A program made the position numbers and the translations under genes. Positions 8,290-16,001 of a DNA stretch of 64,000 nt are shown one piece after another. The number at the start of each line of letters is the position of its first letter. Within the stretch, counting starts at the first letter, position 1. Origin of the DNA: Ornithinimicrobium avium (lineage in GTDB: Bacteria; Actinomycetota; Actinomycetes; Actinomycetales; Dermatophilaceae); assembly GCF_003351765.1 (NCBI RefSeq), contig NZ_CP031229.1:3854912-3918911 (forward strand), given 5' to 3'. The notes beneath the pieces were generated by a model. It worked only from the letters and a program-made list of their open reading frames with translations. It ran no database searches and was not told the DNA's origin.

Positions 8290-9237
8290 TCAGATCCCGA
8301 TGTCCTCGTAGGACCGTGGGTCCTCGACCGGCTCCAGGTGCAGGTTGACGCGCAGGTCCGGGTACTGCGCCAGGAGCGCGTCCGTGAGGTCCTCGGCGAC
8401 GTCGTGCCCGCGCTTGACGGTCCAGTCGCCCGGGACGAGCAGGTGCATCTCCATGAAGCGGCGGTGGCCGGACTCACGGGTGCGGAAGGCGTGGAAGCGC
8501 ACGTCGTCCTCCTCGAAACCGGCGATGAACGTCTCGATGACCCCGACGATCCGGGCGTTGTCCTCGGCCGGGAGCGAGGCGTCCATGAGGCCGGAGGTGG
8601 AGGTCCGGATCAGGCCCCACCCCGTGACGAGGATGTTGATCCCCACCGCGAAGGCGATGATCGGGTCCAGCCGCTCCCACCCGGTCAGCCACACCAGCAG
8701 CACGCCCACGACGACACCGACGGAGGTCCACACGTCGGTGAGCAGGTGCTTGCCGTCGGCGGTGAGCGTGATGGATCGGTGCTGCTTCCCCGCGCGCAGC
8801 AGCACCCAGGCCACCGAGCCGTTGATCACCGAGGCGACGACCGATATCGCCAGGCCGATCCCGATGTTGTCCAGCGGCGCAGGGTCCAGGAAGCGCTGCA
8901 CCGACACCATGAGGATGACCGCGGCGGCGACGAAGATCATCACGCCCTCGACGGCGGCGGAGAAGTACTCGGCCTTGCTGTGCCCGAAGTTGTGGTTGCG
9001 GTCCGGCGGCCGGAGCGCGACGCGCAGGGCGACGAGGGCCACCACCGCGGCGACCAGGTTGACGGTGCTCTCCGCGGCGTCCGAGAGCAGCCCCACCGAG
9101 TCCGTCACGTACCAGGCGCTGCCCTTGAGCAGGATCGTCGCGACGGCCGCGGCGATCGACAGCCAGGCGAACCGCGTCAGGTCCTCCGGCGCCGGGTGGC
9201 GGGTGCTGAGACTGGGCTTCTCAGGGGTGGAGGGCAT
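8290..9237 (-). CDS. Cation diffusion facilitator (Zn/Mn/Fe efflux) family transporter
   Basis: A 315-residue CDF protein that would export divalent metal in exchange for protons. Six membrane helices run from about residue 22 to 215. The metal site of TM2 is in GLLSDAAES and that of TM5 in KHLLTDVWTS; GHSKAEY lies in the loop after TM2. A cytoplasmic C-terminal domain of about 85 residues with HLLVPGDWTV and a His-rich surface is typical of the family. The gene interrupts what in mycobacteria is a continuous RDD/SpoIIM/DUF58/MoxR set and has its own promoter and a short upstream frame overlapping its start. The exact metal cannot be told. Confidence 0.92.
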   Translation of the reverse strand: MPSTPEKPSLSTRHPAPEDLTRFAWLSIAAAVATILLKGSAWYVTDSVGLLSDAAESTVNLVAAVVALVALRVALRPPDRNHNFGHSKAEYFSAAVEGVMIFVAAAVILMVSVQRFLDPAPLDNIGIGLAISVVASVINGSVAWVLLRAGKQHRSITLTADGKHLLTDVWTSVGVVVGVLLVWLTGWERLDPIIAFAVGINILVTGWGLIRTSTSGLMDASLPAEDNARIVGVIETFIAGFEEDDVRFHAFRTRESGHRRFMEMHLLVPGDWTVKRGHDVAEDLTDALLAQYPDLRVNLHLEPVEDPRSYEDIGI

Positions 9238-9268
9238 GCGGAGGCTCAGGGGTCCGGGCGGCGGGCAT
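9221..9268 (-). CDS. Possible 15-codon leader peptide overlapping the CDF start
   Basis: An ATG at 9268 lies seven bases after a TAGGAT box (9281-9276), the leaderless layout seen for other genes here. It opens a 15-codon frame, MPAARTPEPPHALHP, rich in proline, that stops at 9221, 17 bases inside the CDF gene. If translated it would couple to, or limit, initiation at the CDF ATG (9237). This is read from sequence only and is not supported by any homology. Confidence 0.35.
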   Translation of the reverse strand: MPAARTPEPPHALHP

Positions 9269-9275
9269 GGCGTCG

Positions 9276-9281
9276 ATCCTA
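9276..9281 (-). promoter_or_regulatory. -10 box upstream of the CDF gene
   Basis: TAGGAT on the minus strand, fitting TANNNT. It lies 38 bases before the CDF start codon but only seven before the ATG of the short upstream frame. Confidence 0.5.
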
Positions 9282-9309
9282 CCGGCCTGCACCCGGCCGG
9301 CGGCGGTGC

Positions 9310-10617
9310 TCACAGCAGGCCCTTCGCCTTGAGCTCGAGGTAGTGGTCGGCCAGCGCGCCCGGCAGCACGGCAGGAGGTTCGTCGACGACGCTCACCCCG
9401 AGCCGGGCCAGCGCCGCGGCCGTCCGGTGCCGCAGCGCGCCGGCGCGCTCGGCGGCCGCCGCGTCGTAGACGCGCTCCACCGAGGAGAGGTCCTGCCGCA
9501 GCCTGGAGAGCGCCGGGTCGGCGACGGAGGCCAGGACCACGCGGTGGTGCGCGGTGAGCGTCGGCAGCGCCGGCAGCAGGCCCTGCTCGACCGCGGCCGG
9601 CTCCAGCGGGGTGAGCAGCACGACCAGCGCGCGCCTGCGCGTCAGGCCGACGACCGCTCCGGCGAGGGTCGTCCAGTCCGCCTCGACCAGCTGCGGCTCC
9701 AGGGGCGCCATCGCGGTGACCATCGCGTGCAGGAGCGGCGCGCGGGAGCTGCCGGTCCCCGAGCCGGCCCGCGCCCGGACCACCCGGTCCCCCGCGACCA
9801 GGTCGACCCGGTCCCCGGCCCGTTCGGCGAGCGCCGCCAGCAGCAGCGCGGCGTCCATCGCGGCGTCCAGCCGCGGCTCGTCACCGACGCGCGCGGCGCC
9901 GGTCCGGGAGGTGTCCAGCACGATCACCACCCGGCGGTCGCGCTCGGGCTGCCAGGTGCGCACGACGACGTGCTGGCGCCGAGCCGTCGCGCGCCAGTCG
10001 ATCGAGCGGACGTCGTCGCCCTCGACGTAGTCGCGCAGCGAGTCGAACTCGGTGCCCTGCCCCCGCGTGCGCACCGCGGAGCGGCCGTCGATCTCGCGCA
10101 GGCGCGCCAGCCTGCTCGGCAGCTGCGCGCGGGAGCGGAACGGCGGCAGCGAGCGGACCACGCCCGGCACCGGGGTGGTCGCCTGCCGCCCCGCCAGGCC
10201 CAACGGCCCGTGCAGCCGCACCGTCACGCCGACCGCCGCGCGCTCCCCGCGCCGGACGGGCACGAGCGTGGTGGTCACCCGGCGGCGCTCGCCGGCGGGC
10301 AGGTCGAGGGTATGGCGTGGGTCGGCCGCTCCGGCCGACGGCACCCAGGCGTCACGCACCATCCCCCGCAGACGGCGCGTGCCCGGGTTGGTCAGTGTGA
10401 GCGTGGACGCCGCCGGCTCGCCCAGGCGCACCTGCGGGTCCGGCGAGCGCTCCAGGCCGACGGTGCGGGGCGAGGGGGTCAGCGCCGCGTCGAGCAGCAC
10501 CAGCAGCGCGACGCCCGCCAACCACAGGGCGGCGACCGTCCCCGCGCTGCCCGGCCACAGCACGACGGGCACCACGCCCAGCAGGACCAGGGCGAGGACC
10601 GGACCCCTCACGACCAC
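9310..10617 (-). CDS. DUF58 domain protein, partner of MoxR ATPase
   Basis: A 435-residue protein with two N-terminal membrane helices (about residues 5-45), a beta-rich middle part and a DUF58 domain carrying the hallmark FDSLRDYVEGDDVRSIDW near residue 200, followed by a von Willebrand A-like fold (VVIVLDTSRTG). DUF58 proteins are paired with MoxR AAA+ ATPases, as here, where it follows the moxR gene by 10 bp. The system is thought to act as a chaperone or to insert metal for envelope proteins; the client is not known. GTG 10617 is used; GTG 10611 is possible. Confidence 0.9.
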   Translation of the reverse strand: MVVRGPVLALVLLGVVPVVLWPGSAGTVAALWLAGVALLVLLDAALTPSPRTVGLERSPDPQVRLGEPAASTLTLTNPGTRRLRGMVRDAWVPSAGAADPRHTLDLPAGERRRVTTTLVPVRRGERAAVGVTVRLHGPLGLAGRQATTPVPGVVRSLPPFRSRAQLPSRLARLREIDGRSAVRTRGQGTEFDSLRDYVEGDDVRSIDWRATARRQHVVVRTWQPERDRRVVIVLDTSRTGAARVGDEPRLDAAMDAALLLAALAERAGDRVDLVAGDRVVRARAGSGTGSSRAPLLHAMVTAMAPLEPQLVEADWTTLAGAVVGLTRRRALVVLLTPLEPAAVEQGLLPALPTLTAHHRVVLASVADPALSRLRQDLSSVERVYDAAAAERAGALRHRTAAALARLGVSVVDEPPAVLPGALADHYLELKAKGLL

Positions 10618-10627
10618 GGCGAGCCCC

Positions 10628-11608
10628 TCAGCGCGGCACCGGCACCGAGGCCAGCACCGACTCCAGCACCGAGGTGGTGCTCACTCCTTCGAGCTCGGCC
10701 TCCGGGCGCAGCGCGACGCGGTGGGCCAGGGTGGCGTGCGCCAGCGCCTTGACGTCGTCGGGGGTGACGTAGTCGCGCCCCGACAGCCACGCCCACGCCC
10801 GCGCCGTCCGCATGAGCGCGGTCGCCCCGCGCGGGCTGACGCCGAGCTGGAGGGAGGGGGAGGTGCGGGTCGCACGGGCGAGGTCCACGACATACCCGAC
10901 GACCTCGGGGGAGACCTGGACCCGACCGACGGCGGCGGTCCCGGCGGCCAGGTCCGCGGGCGTGGCGACGGCGCGCACTCCCGCCGCCGCGAGGTCGCGC
11001 GGGTCGAAGCCCGCCGCGTGCCGGGAGACGACCTGCATCTCGTCCTCGCGCGGCGGCAGCGGCACGGTGACCTTCATCAGGAAGCGGTCCAGCTGGGCCT
11101 CGGGGAGGGGGTAGGTGCCCTCGTACTCGACGGGGTTCTGGGTGGCGGCGACGAGGAAGGGCGCGGGCAGGGCGTGCGTCGTGCCGTCGACGGTGACCTG
11201 GCGCTCCTCCATCGCCTCGAGCAGCGAGGACTGGGTCTTGGGAGGCGTGCGGTTGATCTCGTCCGCGAGCAGCAGGTTGGTGAAGACCGGCCCCGGGCGG
11301 AAGGTGAAGTCGCCCCGGCCCGCGTCGTAGACCATCGAGCCGGTGACGTCGCCGGGCATGAGGTCGGGCGTGAACTGCACCCGCGTGGTGGTGACCTCGA
11401 GCGCGGCGGCGAGGGTCCGCACCAGCAACGTCTTGGCGGTGCCGGGAACCCCCTCGAGGAGCACGTGCCCCTGCGCGAGCAGCGCGACGACCAGCCCGGA
11501 GACGGCCTGCTCCTGCCCGACCACCGCCTTGCCCACCTCTTCACGGAGGGCGTGCAGGGCGGCGCGGGCGCGTTCGGCGTCGTCGTGCCCGGCGTCGATC
11601 TCGGTCAT
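10628..11608 (-). CDS. MoxR-family AAA+ ATPase
   Basis: A 326-residue AAA+ ATPase of the MoxR group. Walker A is GVPGTAKT near residue 50, Walker B is LLADEINRTPPKTQ near 110, sensor 1 is in VAATQNPVEYEGTYPLPEAQ, and the C-terminal lid has VSPRGATALMRTARAWAWL. MoxR proteins work with a vWA/DUF58 partner encoded next to them. ATG 11608 overlaps the stop of the upstream DUF4350 gene (ATGA), so translation is coupled. Confidence 0.95.
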   Translation of the reverse strand: MTEIDAGHDDAERARAALHALREEVGKAVVGQEQAVSGLVVALLAQGHVLLEGVPGTAKTLLVRTLAAALEVTTTRVQFTPDLMPGDVTGSMVYDAGRGDFTFRPGPVFTNLLLADEINRTPPKTQSSLLEAMEERQVTVDGTTHALPAPFLVAATQNPVEYEGTYPLPEAQLDRFLMKVTVPLPPREDEMQVVSRHAAGFDPRDLAAAGVRAVATPADLAAGTAAVGRVQVSPEVVGYVVDLARATRTSPSLQLGVSPRGATALMRTARAWAWLSGRDYVTPDDVKALAHATLAHRVALRPEAELEGVSTTSVLESVLASVPVPR

Positions 11609-12873
11609 GGGTGCAGTCCTTCCTCGAGGGAGCGCAGCTCCCGGGCGGTGGTCACGAGCGTGCTGTCGTCGTCGTCCAGCGGTCCCTCGAGCAGCTGCTG
11701 CACCTGCTCGACCGGCCGCCCGGTCGCGTCGGCGACGGCGCGGGAGAGGGTCTTTGCCTCGGTCGTGGTGGGCAGGCCCAGGCGCGGGGCGAGCCGTCGG
11801 CGGGTGCCCTGCCGGAGCGCGTCGAGGGCGTGGCGCCGGTCGCGGGCCTGTCGGTAGAGGCGGCCGCGGTTGCGGGTCGTCTCCGCGGCGTGGACCACCG
11901 CGGGCAGGGGCTCGGTGACGACCGGCCCGAGGCGGCGGCCGCGCCAGAGGGCGAGGGCGAGGACGGCGGCACCCAGGACCACGACGACCGCCGTGGTGCT
12001 GCGCGGCAGCGCCTCCCACAGCGTGGTGGGCTCGGTCTCCGCGGCCGCGTCGCCCGGCTGCGGGACCACCCAGAGCAGCTCCGGGCTCCCGCCGAGCAGA
12101 CGCAGCCCGAGCGCGGCGTGCGCGCCGTCGGTGACGTGCGCGTTCTCCAGCGCGCTGCCGAATCCGACGAGCACGACCTCGGGCCGCTCGGCGGTGGCGG
12201 GCCAGGACAGGAGCGCGCCCTCGCGCGCGCCGCCGGCGTTGTGCCCGCGGGTGGGTGGGTAGCAGGCGGTCACGGGCGACCGGTCGGCGCCGGAGGCCTC
12301 CAGCTGGACGTCCTGGCGCAGGAGCAGGTCGCCGGGGCGGGTGAGCGGGTCCTGGCAGTCCGGCTCGCGCGGCGGCCCGCCCGCGGCGGGCTCGACGCCC
12401 ACGTCCAGGCCGAGCACGGTGCCGGGCGATGCGGTCGCGTCCGGGACCACGACGACGAGCCGGTCCGCGCCGGCCGAGCGGGCCAGCAGGTCGGCTCCGG
12501 CCTGCTGGTCAAGGTAGGCGGTCCCGGTCAGCAGCACGGTGGTGCCCGGCCCGACCGGTCGGTCGAGGAGCGCGGTGCCGCCGGCGACCGGCTGCACGTC
12601 GACGCCCTGGTCGGACAGCACCCGTGCCAGCGCTCGCCCGCCCTCGCGACCCGGGTTGTCCGGGCCCAGCCGCTCGCCGGACGGGTTCCCGGAGAGCAGG
12701 GTGGCGACGACGGCGACCACGAGGGCGAGGACGACCCAGGGGGCCCACCGACGCAGCAGGCGGAGCCGGTCGGGGCGGTCCGGCCGGGCGGGTTCGTCCG
12801 GCCCGGCGTCGAACCCGTGCTCGTCCTCGGAGCCGGGTCCCTCGTCCGTGCAGGGCGGGGCGGGCGCGCTCAC
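11605..12873 (-). CDS. DUF4350 domain membrane protein
   Basis: A 422-residue protein with one membrane helix near residue 50 (WVVLALVVAVVATLL), an extracytoplasmic domain of about 220 residues that contains the DUF4350 core (GREGGRALARVLSDQGVDVQ), a second helix near 290 (TAVVVVLGAAVLALALW) and a basic cytoplasmic tail of about 110 residues. It is a fixed member of MoxR/DUF58 operons in actinomycetes. Start GTG 12873 overlaps the upstream stop (GTGA) and its stop overlaps moxR. No enzymatic motif is visible. Confidence 0.88.
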   Translation of the reverse strand: MSAPAPPCTDEGPGSEDEHGFDAGPDEPARPDRPDRLRLLRRWAPWVVLALVVAVVATLLSGNPSGERLGPDNPGREGGRALARVLSDQGVDVQPVAGGTALLDRPVGPGTTVLLTGTAYLDQQAGADLLARSAGADRLVVVVPDATASPGTVLGLDVGVEPAAGGPPREPDCQDPLTRPGDLLLRQDVQLEASGADRSPVTACYPPTRGHNAGGAREGALLSWPATAERPEVVLVGFGSALENAHVTDGAHAALGLRLLGGSPELLWVVPQPGDAAAETEPTTLWEALPRSTTAVVVVLGAAVLALALWRGRRLGPVVTEPLPAVVHAAETTRNRGRLYRQARDRRHALDALRQGTRRRLAPRLGLPTTTEAKTLSRAVADATGRPVEQVQQLLEGPLDDDDSTLVTTARELRSLEEGLHP

Positions 12874-13526
12874 GGCGCACCTCCGACCGTGACCTCGCCA
12901 TCGGCAGCCGGGACCGGCCGCGCGGCGACGAGCCGCCGGTCGAGCTCCACGACCCGGCTGGCCTCCTCGGCCCCCACCGCGGCCGCGCCGTAGCGCACCG
13001 CGTCGAAGCGGTCCGCGGCCCGCGCCAGTGCGAACGCCTCCTGCGGGAAGACCTGTGCGAGGTCCACGGCGACCTCGTGGGCGGTGCGCCCGGGACGCCC
13101 GTCGAGCAGCGCCCTCTCCACGGCGCCGGCGGCGACGGCCCGGTAGGCGTCCAGCAGCGCGTCGGCGTGGTTCCCGGCTGCGGCGGCGTCCGCCGCCCGG
13201 CGCCGGTACGCGGCGGCCGGCAGGCCGGCCCCGTCGAGCACCGCGCCACCGGCCGCTCGACCCGGACCGGGACGGCGCCACCGGTCGCGCGCGGCGAAGA
13301 GGACGACGGCGAGCGCCACGAGGAGCACCCCCGCGAGCACCGCCCAGGCGGCCCACGAGGGCAGCCGGGCCGGCAGGTCGAGCGCGGGCAGGTGGTCGGC
13401 GACCCAGCGCCAGGCGCGCGCGACGAACGACTCGTGCAGCTCGTAGCCGGGCCCGGACAGCTCCTCCTCGAGGAGGCGCCGCGCCTCCTCCCGGTCGGGG
13501 TCGACCGGGACGCCGATGATGAGCAC
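12870..13526 (-). CDS. DUF4129 domain membrane protein
   Basis: A 218-residue protein: a short N-terminal segment, a helical stretch with EELSGPGYELHESFVARAW near residue 22-45, one membrane helix (WAVLAGVLLVALAVVLFAA, about 63-80) and a C-terminal cytoplasmic DUF4129 domain with YRRRAADAAAAGNHADALLDAY and RTAHEVAVDL. DUF4129 proteins accompany MoxR and DUF4350 in this operon type. GTG 13526 is the start. Transcription probably continues from the large membrane protein gene 12 bp upstream. Confidence 0.87.
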   Translation of the reverse strand: MLIIGVPVDPDREEARRLLEEELSGPGYELHESFVARAWRWVADHLPALDLPARLPSWAAWAVLAGVLLVALAVVLFAARDRWRRPGPGRAAGGAVLDGAGLPAAAYRRRAADAAAAGNHADALLDAYRAVAAGAVERALLDGRPGRTAHEVAVDLAQVFPQEAFALARAADRFDAVRYGAAAVGAEEASRVVELDRRLVAARPVPAADGEVTVGGAP

Positions 13527-13538
13527 CCGCGGCCCCGG

Positions 13539-14606
13539 TCAGCGCGTCCGCGCGGCGGCCCGGGCCTGGGCGGCCTGGACCAGGGCGGAGTCCAGGCCCT
13601 CCCGGCGGATCCGCTGGTCGAGGTAGAGCAGCGCGGTGACGCCGGCGGTGAACGGGACGACGAAGGCGTTGACCACCAGCTGCACGAGGTGGTCGGTGCC
13701 GACCATGAGCGGGCTGACCAGGGAGGCGTCGCCGAACGGGTCCAGCCCCCCCAGGGCGCTCAGCACCAGCGTCACCGGGAACTGCACCATGCTGCTGAAC
13801 ATGGTCGTCAGGATGCCGGCGAGCAGGGTGATGCCCACGACCCGCCAGCCCTGGCCGCCGGTGGTCAGGCGCCAGGCGCGGCGCAGCCCGCGCCACGGGC
13901 CGACCCGCTCCAGGACGACGGCGGCGGGCGCCAGCGAGAGCCGGACGCCGACCCAGGCGACCACGAGCAGCAGCGCGAGCATCACCAGGACGCCGGCCAC
14001 GATCGCGGCGACCTCGCCCACGCTGGACAGCGCCCAGCCGAGCAGCAGCGCAGCCACCACCGCCAGGACGGCGAGCACGGTCAGCACCAGGGACATGAGC
14101 ACGAGCACCCCGAGCAGGGCGGGCAGCCGACCGCGGACGGCGTGCCAGGTCTGCGCCAGACCGACGCGGTCGCCCAGCACCGCCTCTCCCACGACGTGCA
14201 CGATCATGCCGGTCAGGGCGACCGAGGCCAGCGCGAGGAAGAGGGTGCTGACCACCGTCGAGAGCAGGTAGCGGTCCTCCGCCGCGAGCGAGCCGACCCT
14301 CAGCACCGCCAGGGAGGCGAGGTAGGAGGGCACGAGCAGCACCGCCAGCACGAGGAAGGCGGTGCCGACGGTCGCCGAGGGGTTGCGACGCATCGTCTGC
14401 AGGGTGCCGCCGAAGACGTCGCCCAGGGTGAGCGGCCGCAGCGGCACCACGCCGGGCTGGTGCAGGCGGGCCAGCTGCTCCGGCGGGAGCTGCTGCCAGG
14501 CCGGGGCGGGCTGCTGCGGCGCCTGGGGCCCGGGAACGGGTCCGGGTGGGGGCGGGGTCCACCGGGGCACCTGCCCCCCGTGGTCGGACCCTGGCGGCTG
14601 GCTCAT
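13539..14606 (-). CDS. Multi-pass membrane protein of the MoxR operon
   Basis: A 355-residue protein with a proline/glutamine-rich cytoplasmic N-terminus of about 75 residues and six or so membrane helices. The pattern LTLGDVFGGTLQTMRRNP before the first helix resembles the membrane domain found in glycerophosphoryl diester phosphodiesterases and their stand-alone relatives, but no catalytic domain is attached. ATG 14606 has a strong AGGAGG upstream and overlaps the stop of the kinase gene. A scaffold or transport role in the envelope is possible; nothing in the sequence proves one. Confidence 0.82.
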   Translation of the reverse strand: MSQPPGSDHGGQVPRWTPPPPGPVPGPQAPQQPAPAWQQLPPEQLARLHQPGVVPLRPLTLGDVFGGTLQTMRRNPSATVGTAFLVLAVLLVPSYLASLAVLRVGSLAAEDRYLLSTVVSTLFLALASVALTGMIVHVVGEAVLGDRVGLAQTWHAVRGRLPALLGVLVLMSLVLTVLAVLAVVAALLLGWALSSVGEVAAIVAGVLVMLALLLVVAWVGVRLSLAPAAVVLERVGPWRGLRRAWRLTTGGQGWRVVGITLLAGILTTMFSSMVQFPVTLVLSALGGLDPFGDASLVSPLMVGTDHLVQLVVNAFVVPFTAGVTALLYLDQRIRREGLDSALVQAAQARAAARTR

Positions 14607-15280
14607 CCCCCTGCTCCTCCTGCGTCTGGTGCGTGCTCGGCGTCCCCGGGTATGTCGTGCTGCAGGTCGCGCAGCAGGTCCGCGGCCTCCCGCTCGGCCA
14701 CCCTGGCCCGGACCGGAACGGCACCCAGGGCCCGGTGTGCGGCCACGATACCCGGCTGGGCGCGGCGCAGCGCGTGGCCCCGCCGCCACAGCGTCAGCGG
14801 TGGCTTGCGCCGCTCGGCCAGGTCGCGCGCCAGCCGCCGGGCGAAGACCACCCAGGGGCGGTGGTGGACGGACCAGGCACCCGCGAGCAGGCCGCGGTGG
14901 CGCAGCCCCTCGATGGCGTGGGCGGCGAAGATCCCCTCGGCCACCACCAGCGGTGCCCCGCCCAGCTCGATGGTCCGGTGGCCGACCACGCTGGAGGTCG
15001 AGATGTCGTAGGTCGGGACCCGGGTGCTGCCCCGCACGCACAGCTCCTCTGCGGCCCTCAGGGCAGCGTCGAGGTCCCAGGAGCGCACGTCGTCCCAGTC
15101 GACCAGGCCCAGCGGGCTCATCGGCAGGTCGGGCGCGCCGAGCTCCCGGTAGAAGTCGTCGAGCGGGAGCAGCGGCAACCCGTGGCTCTCGTGCAGACGC
15201 CGCGCCAGCCGGGACTTGCCGGCGCCGCTGGGACCGGAGAGGACGAGCACCCGGGCACGGCGGCCGGCGTCATGATCCAT
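14603..15280 (-). CDS. Uridine kinase-like P-loop protein
   Basis: A 225-residue P-loop NTPase. Walker A is SGPSGAGKS near residue 17, followed by a uridine/cytidine kinase-like core: PLLPLDDFYRE, VDWDDVRSWDLDA and PTYDISTSSV, and GGAPLVVAEGIFAAH as the Walker B region. These match the uridine kinase family closely, so it may phosphorylate uridine or a related nucleoside, which would suit the salvage genes nearby; the substrate is not proven. ATG 15280 is chosen because TAGAAT lies eight bases upstream. It heads the MoxR operon, and its stop overlaps the next start. Confidence 0.85.
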   Translation of the reverse strand: MDHDAGRRARVLVLSGPSGAGKSRLARRLHESHGLPLLPLDDFYRELGAPDLPMSPLGLVDWDDVRSWDLDAALRAAEELCVRGSTRVPTYDISTSSVVGHRTIELGGAPLVVAEGIFAAHAIEGLRHRGLLAGAWSVHHRPWVVFARRLARDLAERRKPPLTLWRRGHALRRAQPGIVAAHRALGAVPVRARVAEREAADLLRDLQHDIPGDAEHAPDAGGAGG

Positions 15281-15288
15281 GGTGCGCC

Positions 15289-15315
15289 ATTCTAGGTGCC
15301 GCCCGCCCGTAGACT
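15289..15315. promoter_or_regulatory. Divergent promoter pair for the kinase and PH-domain genes
   Basis: TAGAAT at 15294-15289 (minus) is eight bases before the kinase ATG and TAGACT at 15310-15315 (plus) is eight bases before GTG 15324. The whole intergenic gap is 43 bp, and neither gene has a Shine-Dalgarno, so both mRNAs are probably leaderless. Confidence 0.6.
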
Positions 15316-15323
15316 CGGGCGGC

Positions 15324-15950
15324 GTGAGCGCACCCAGCACCCTGCCGCCGCCGACCGGCGACCTGGTCCGCGTCTACCGCACCCTGCCGGCCAGGATCGT
15401 CGGGTGGGGGATGGTCGCGGTGGCCGGGGTGTTCGCCACGCTGACGGTCGTGGACCTGGTGAGCGGGTCGCACCGGGGGCTGGCGTGGCCCGCCGCGCTG
15501 GTCGTGGCACTGGCAGGTCTGGCGTGGGTCCTCTTCCTGCGCCCGCACGTGCAGCTGCGCACGGACGGGGTCGTGCTCGCCAACCTCGTCAGCGACACCC
15601 GGGTGCCGTTCGCGGCGGTCGAGGAGGTCACCGACCGCTGGGCCCTGGAGCTCAACGACCGACAGGGGCACCGGCACAGCGCGTGGGCGGTCCCGGTGCG
15701 CCGGGAGTGGGTGCGCCGCCGCGCGGTCGACGACTTCGCCGAGACCACCCGCCACCGCGGCTCGGCCGGCACCACCGCGCAGGGCGTGGCCGACGAGGTG
15801 CACCGCGCGCTGCAGCGCTGGCGCCTGGACGGAGGGGAGGCCCGCGCGCACGAGCAGGGGACCGACGTGGTGACCCGGCGGCCGGCGTGGTCGGCGCTCG
15901 TCGTGCTCGTGCTGGCCCTGGTCCTCCTCGTGGTGGCGCTGCTGAGCTGA
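15324..15950 (+). CDS. Bacterial PH-domain membrane protein
   Basis: A 208-residue protein. Two membrane helices lie near residues 25-75 (WGMVAVAGVFATLTVVDLV and AALVVALAGLAWVLFL), followed by a bacterial PH-like domain (HVQLRTDGVVLANLVSDTRVP) and one C-terminal helix (SALVVLVLALVLLVVALL). Small actinobacterial PH/YdbT-type proteins share this layout; their function is not known. GTG 15324 is set by the promoter; the open frame extends upstream to 15279 but would run through the divergent promoter. Confidence 0.8.
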   Translation: MSAPSTLPPPTGDLVRVYRTLPARIVGWGMVAVAGVFATLTVVDLVSGSHRGLAWPAALVVALAGLAWVLFLRPHVQLRTDGVVLANLVSDTRVPFAAVEEVTDRWALELNDRQGHRHSAWAVPVRREWVRRRAVDDFAETTRHRGSAGTTAQGVADEVHRALQRWRLDGGEARAHEQGTDVVTRRPAWSALVVLVLALVLLVVALLS

Positions 15951-16001
15951 CAGGTGGTGGCCGGCAGCCACGCCCAGCCCGTCCCGGCGCCCCCGCCGGC
16001 G

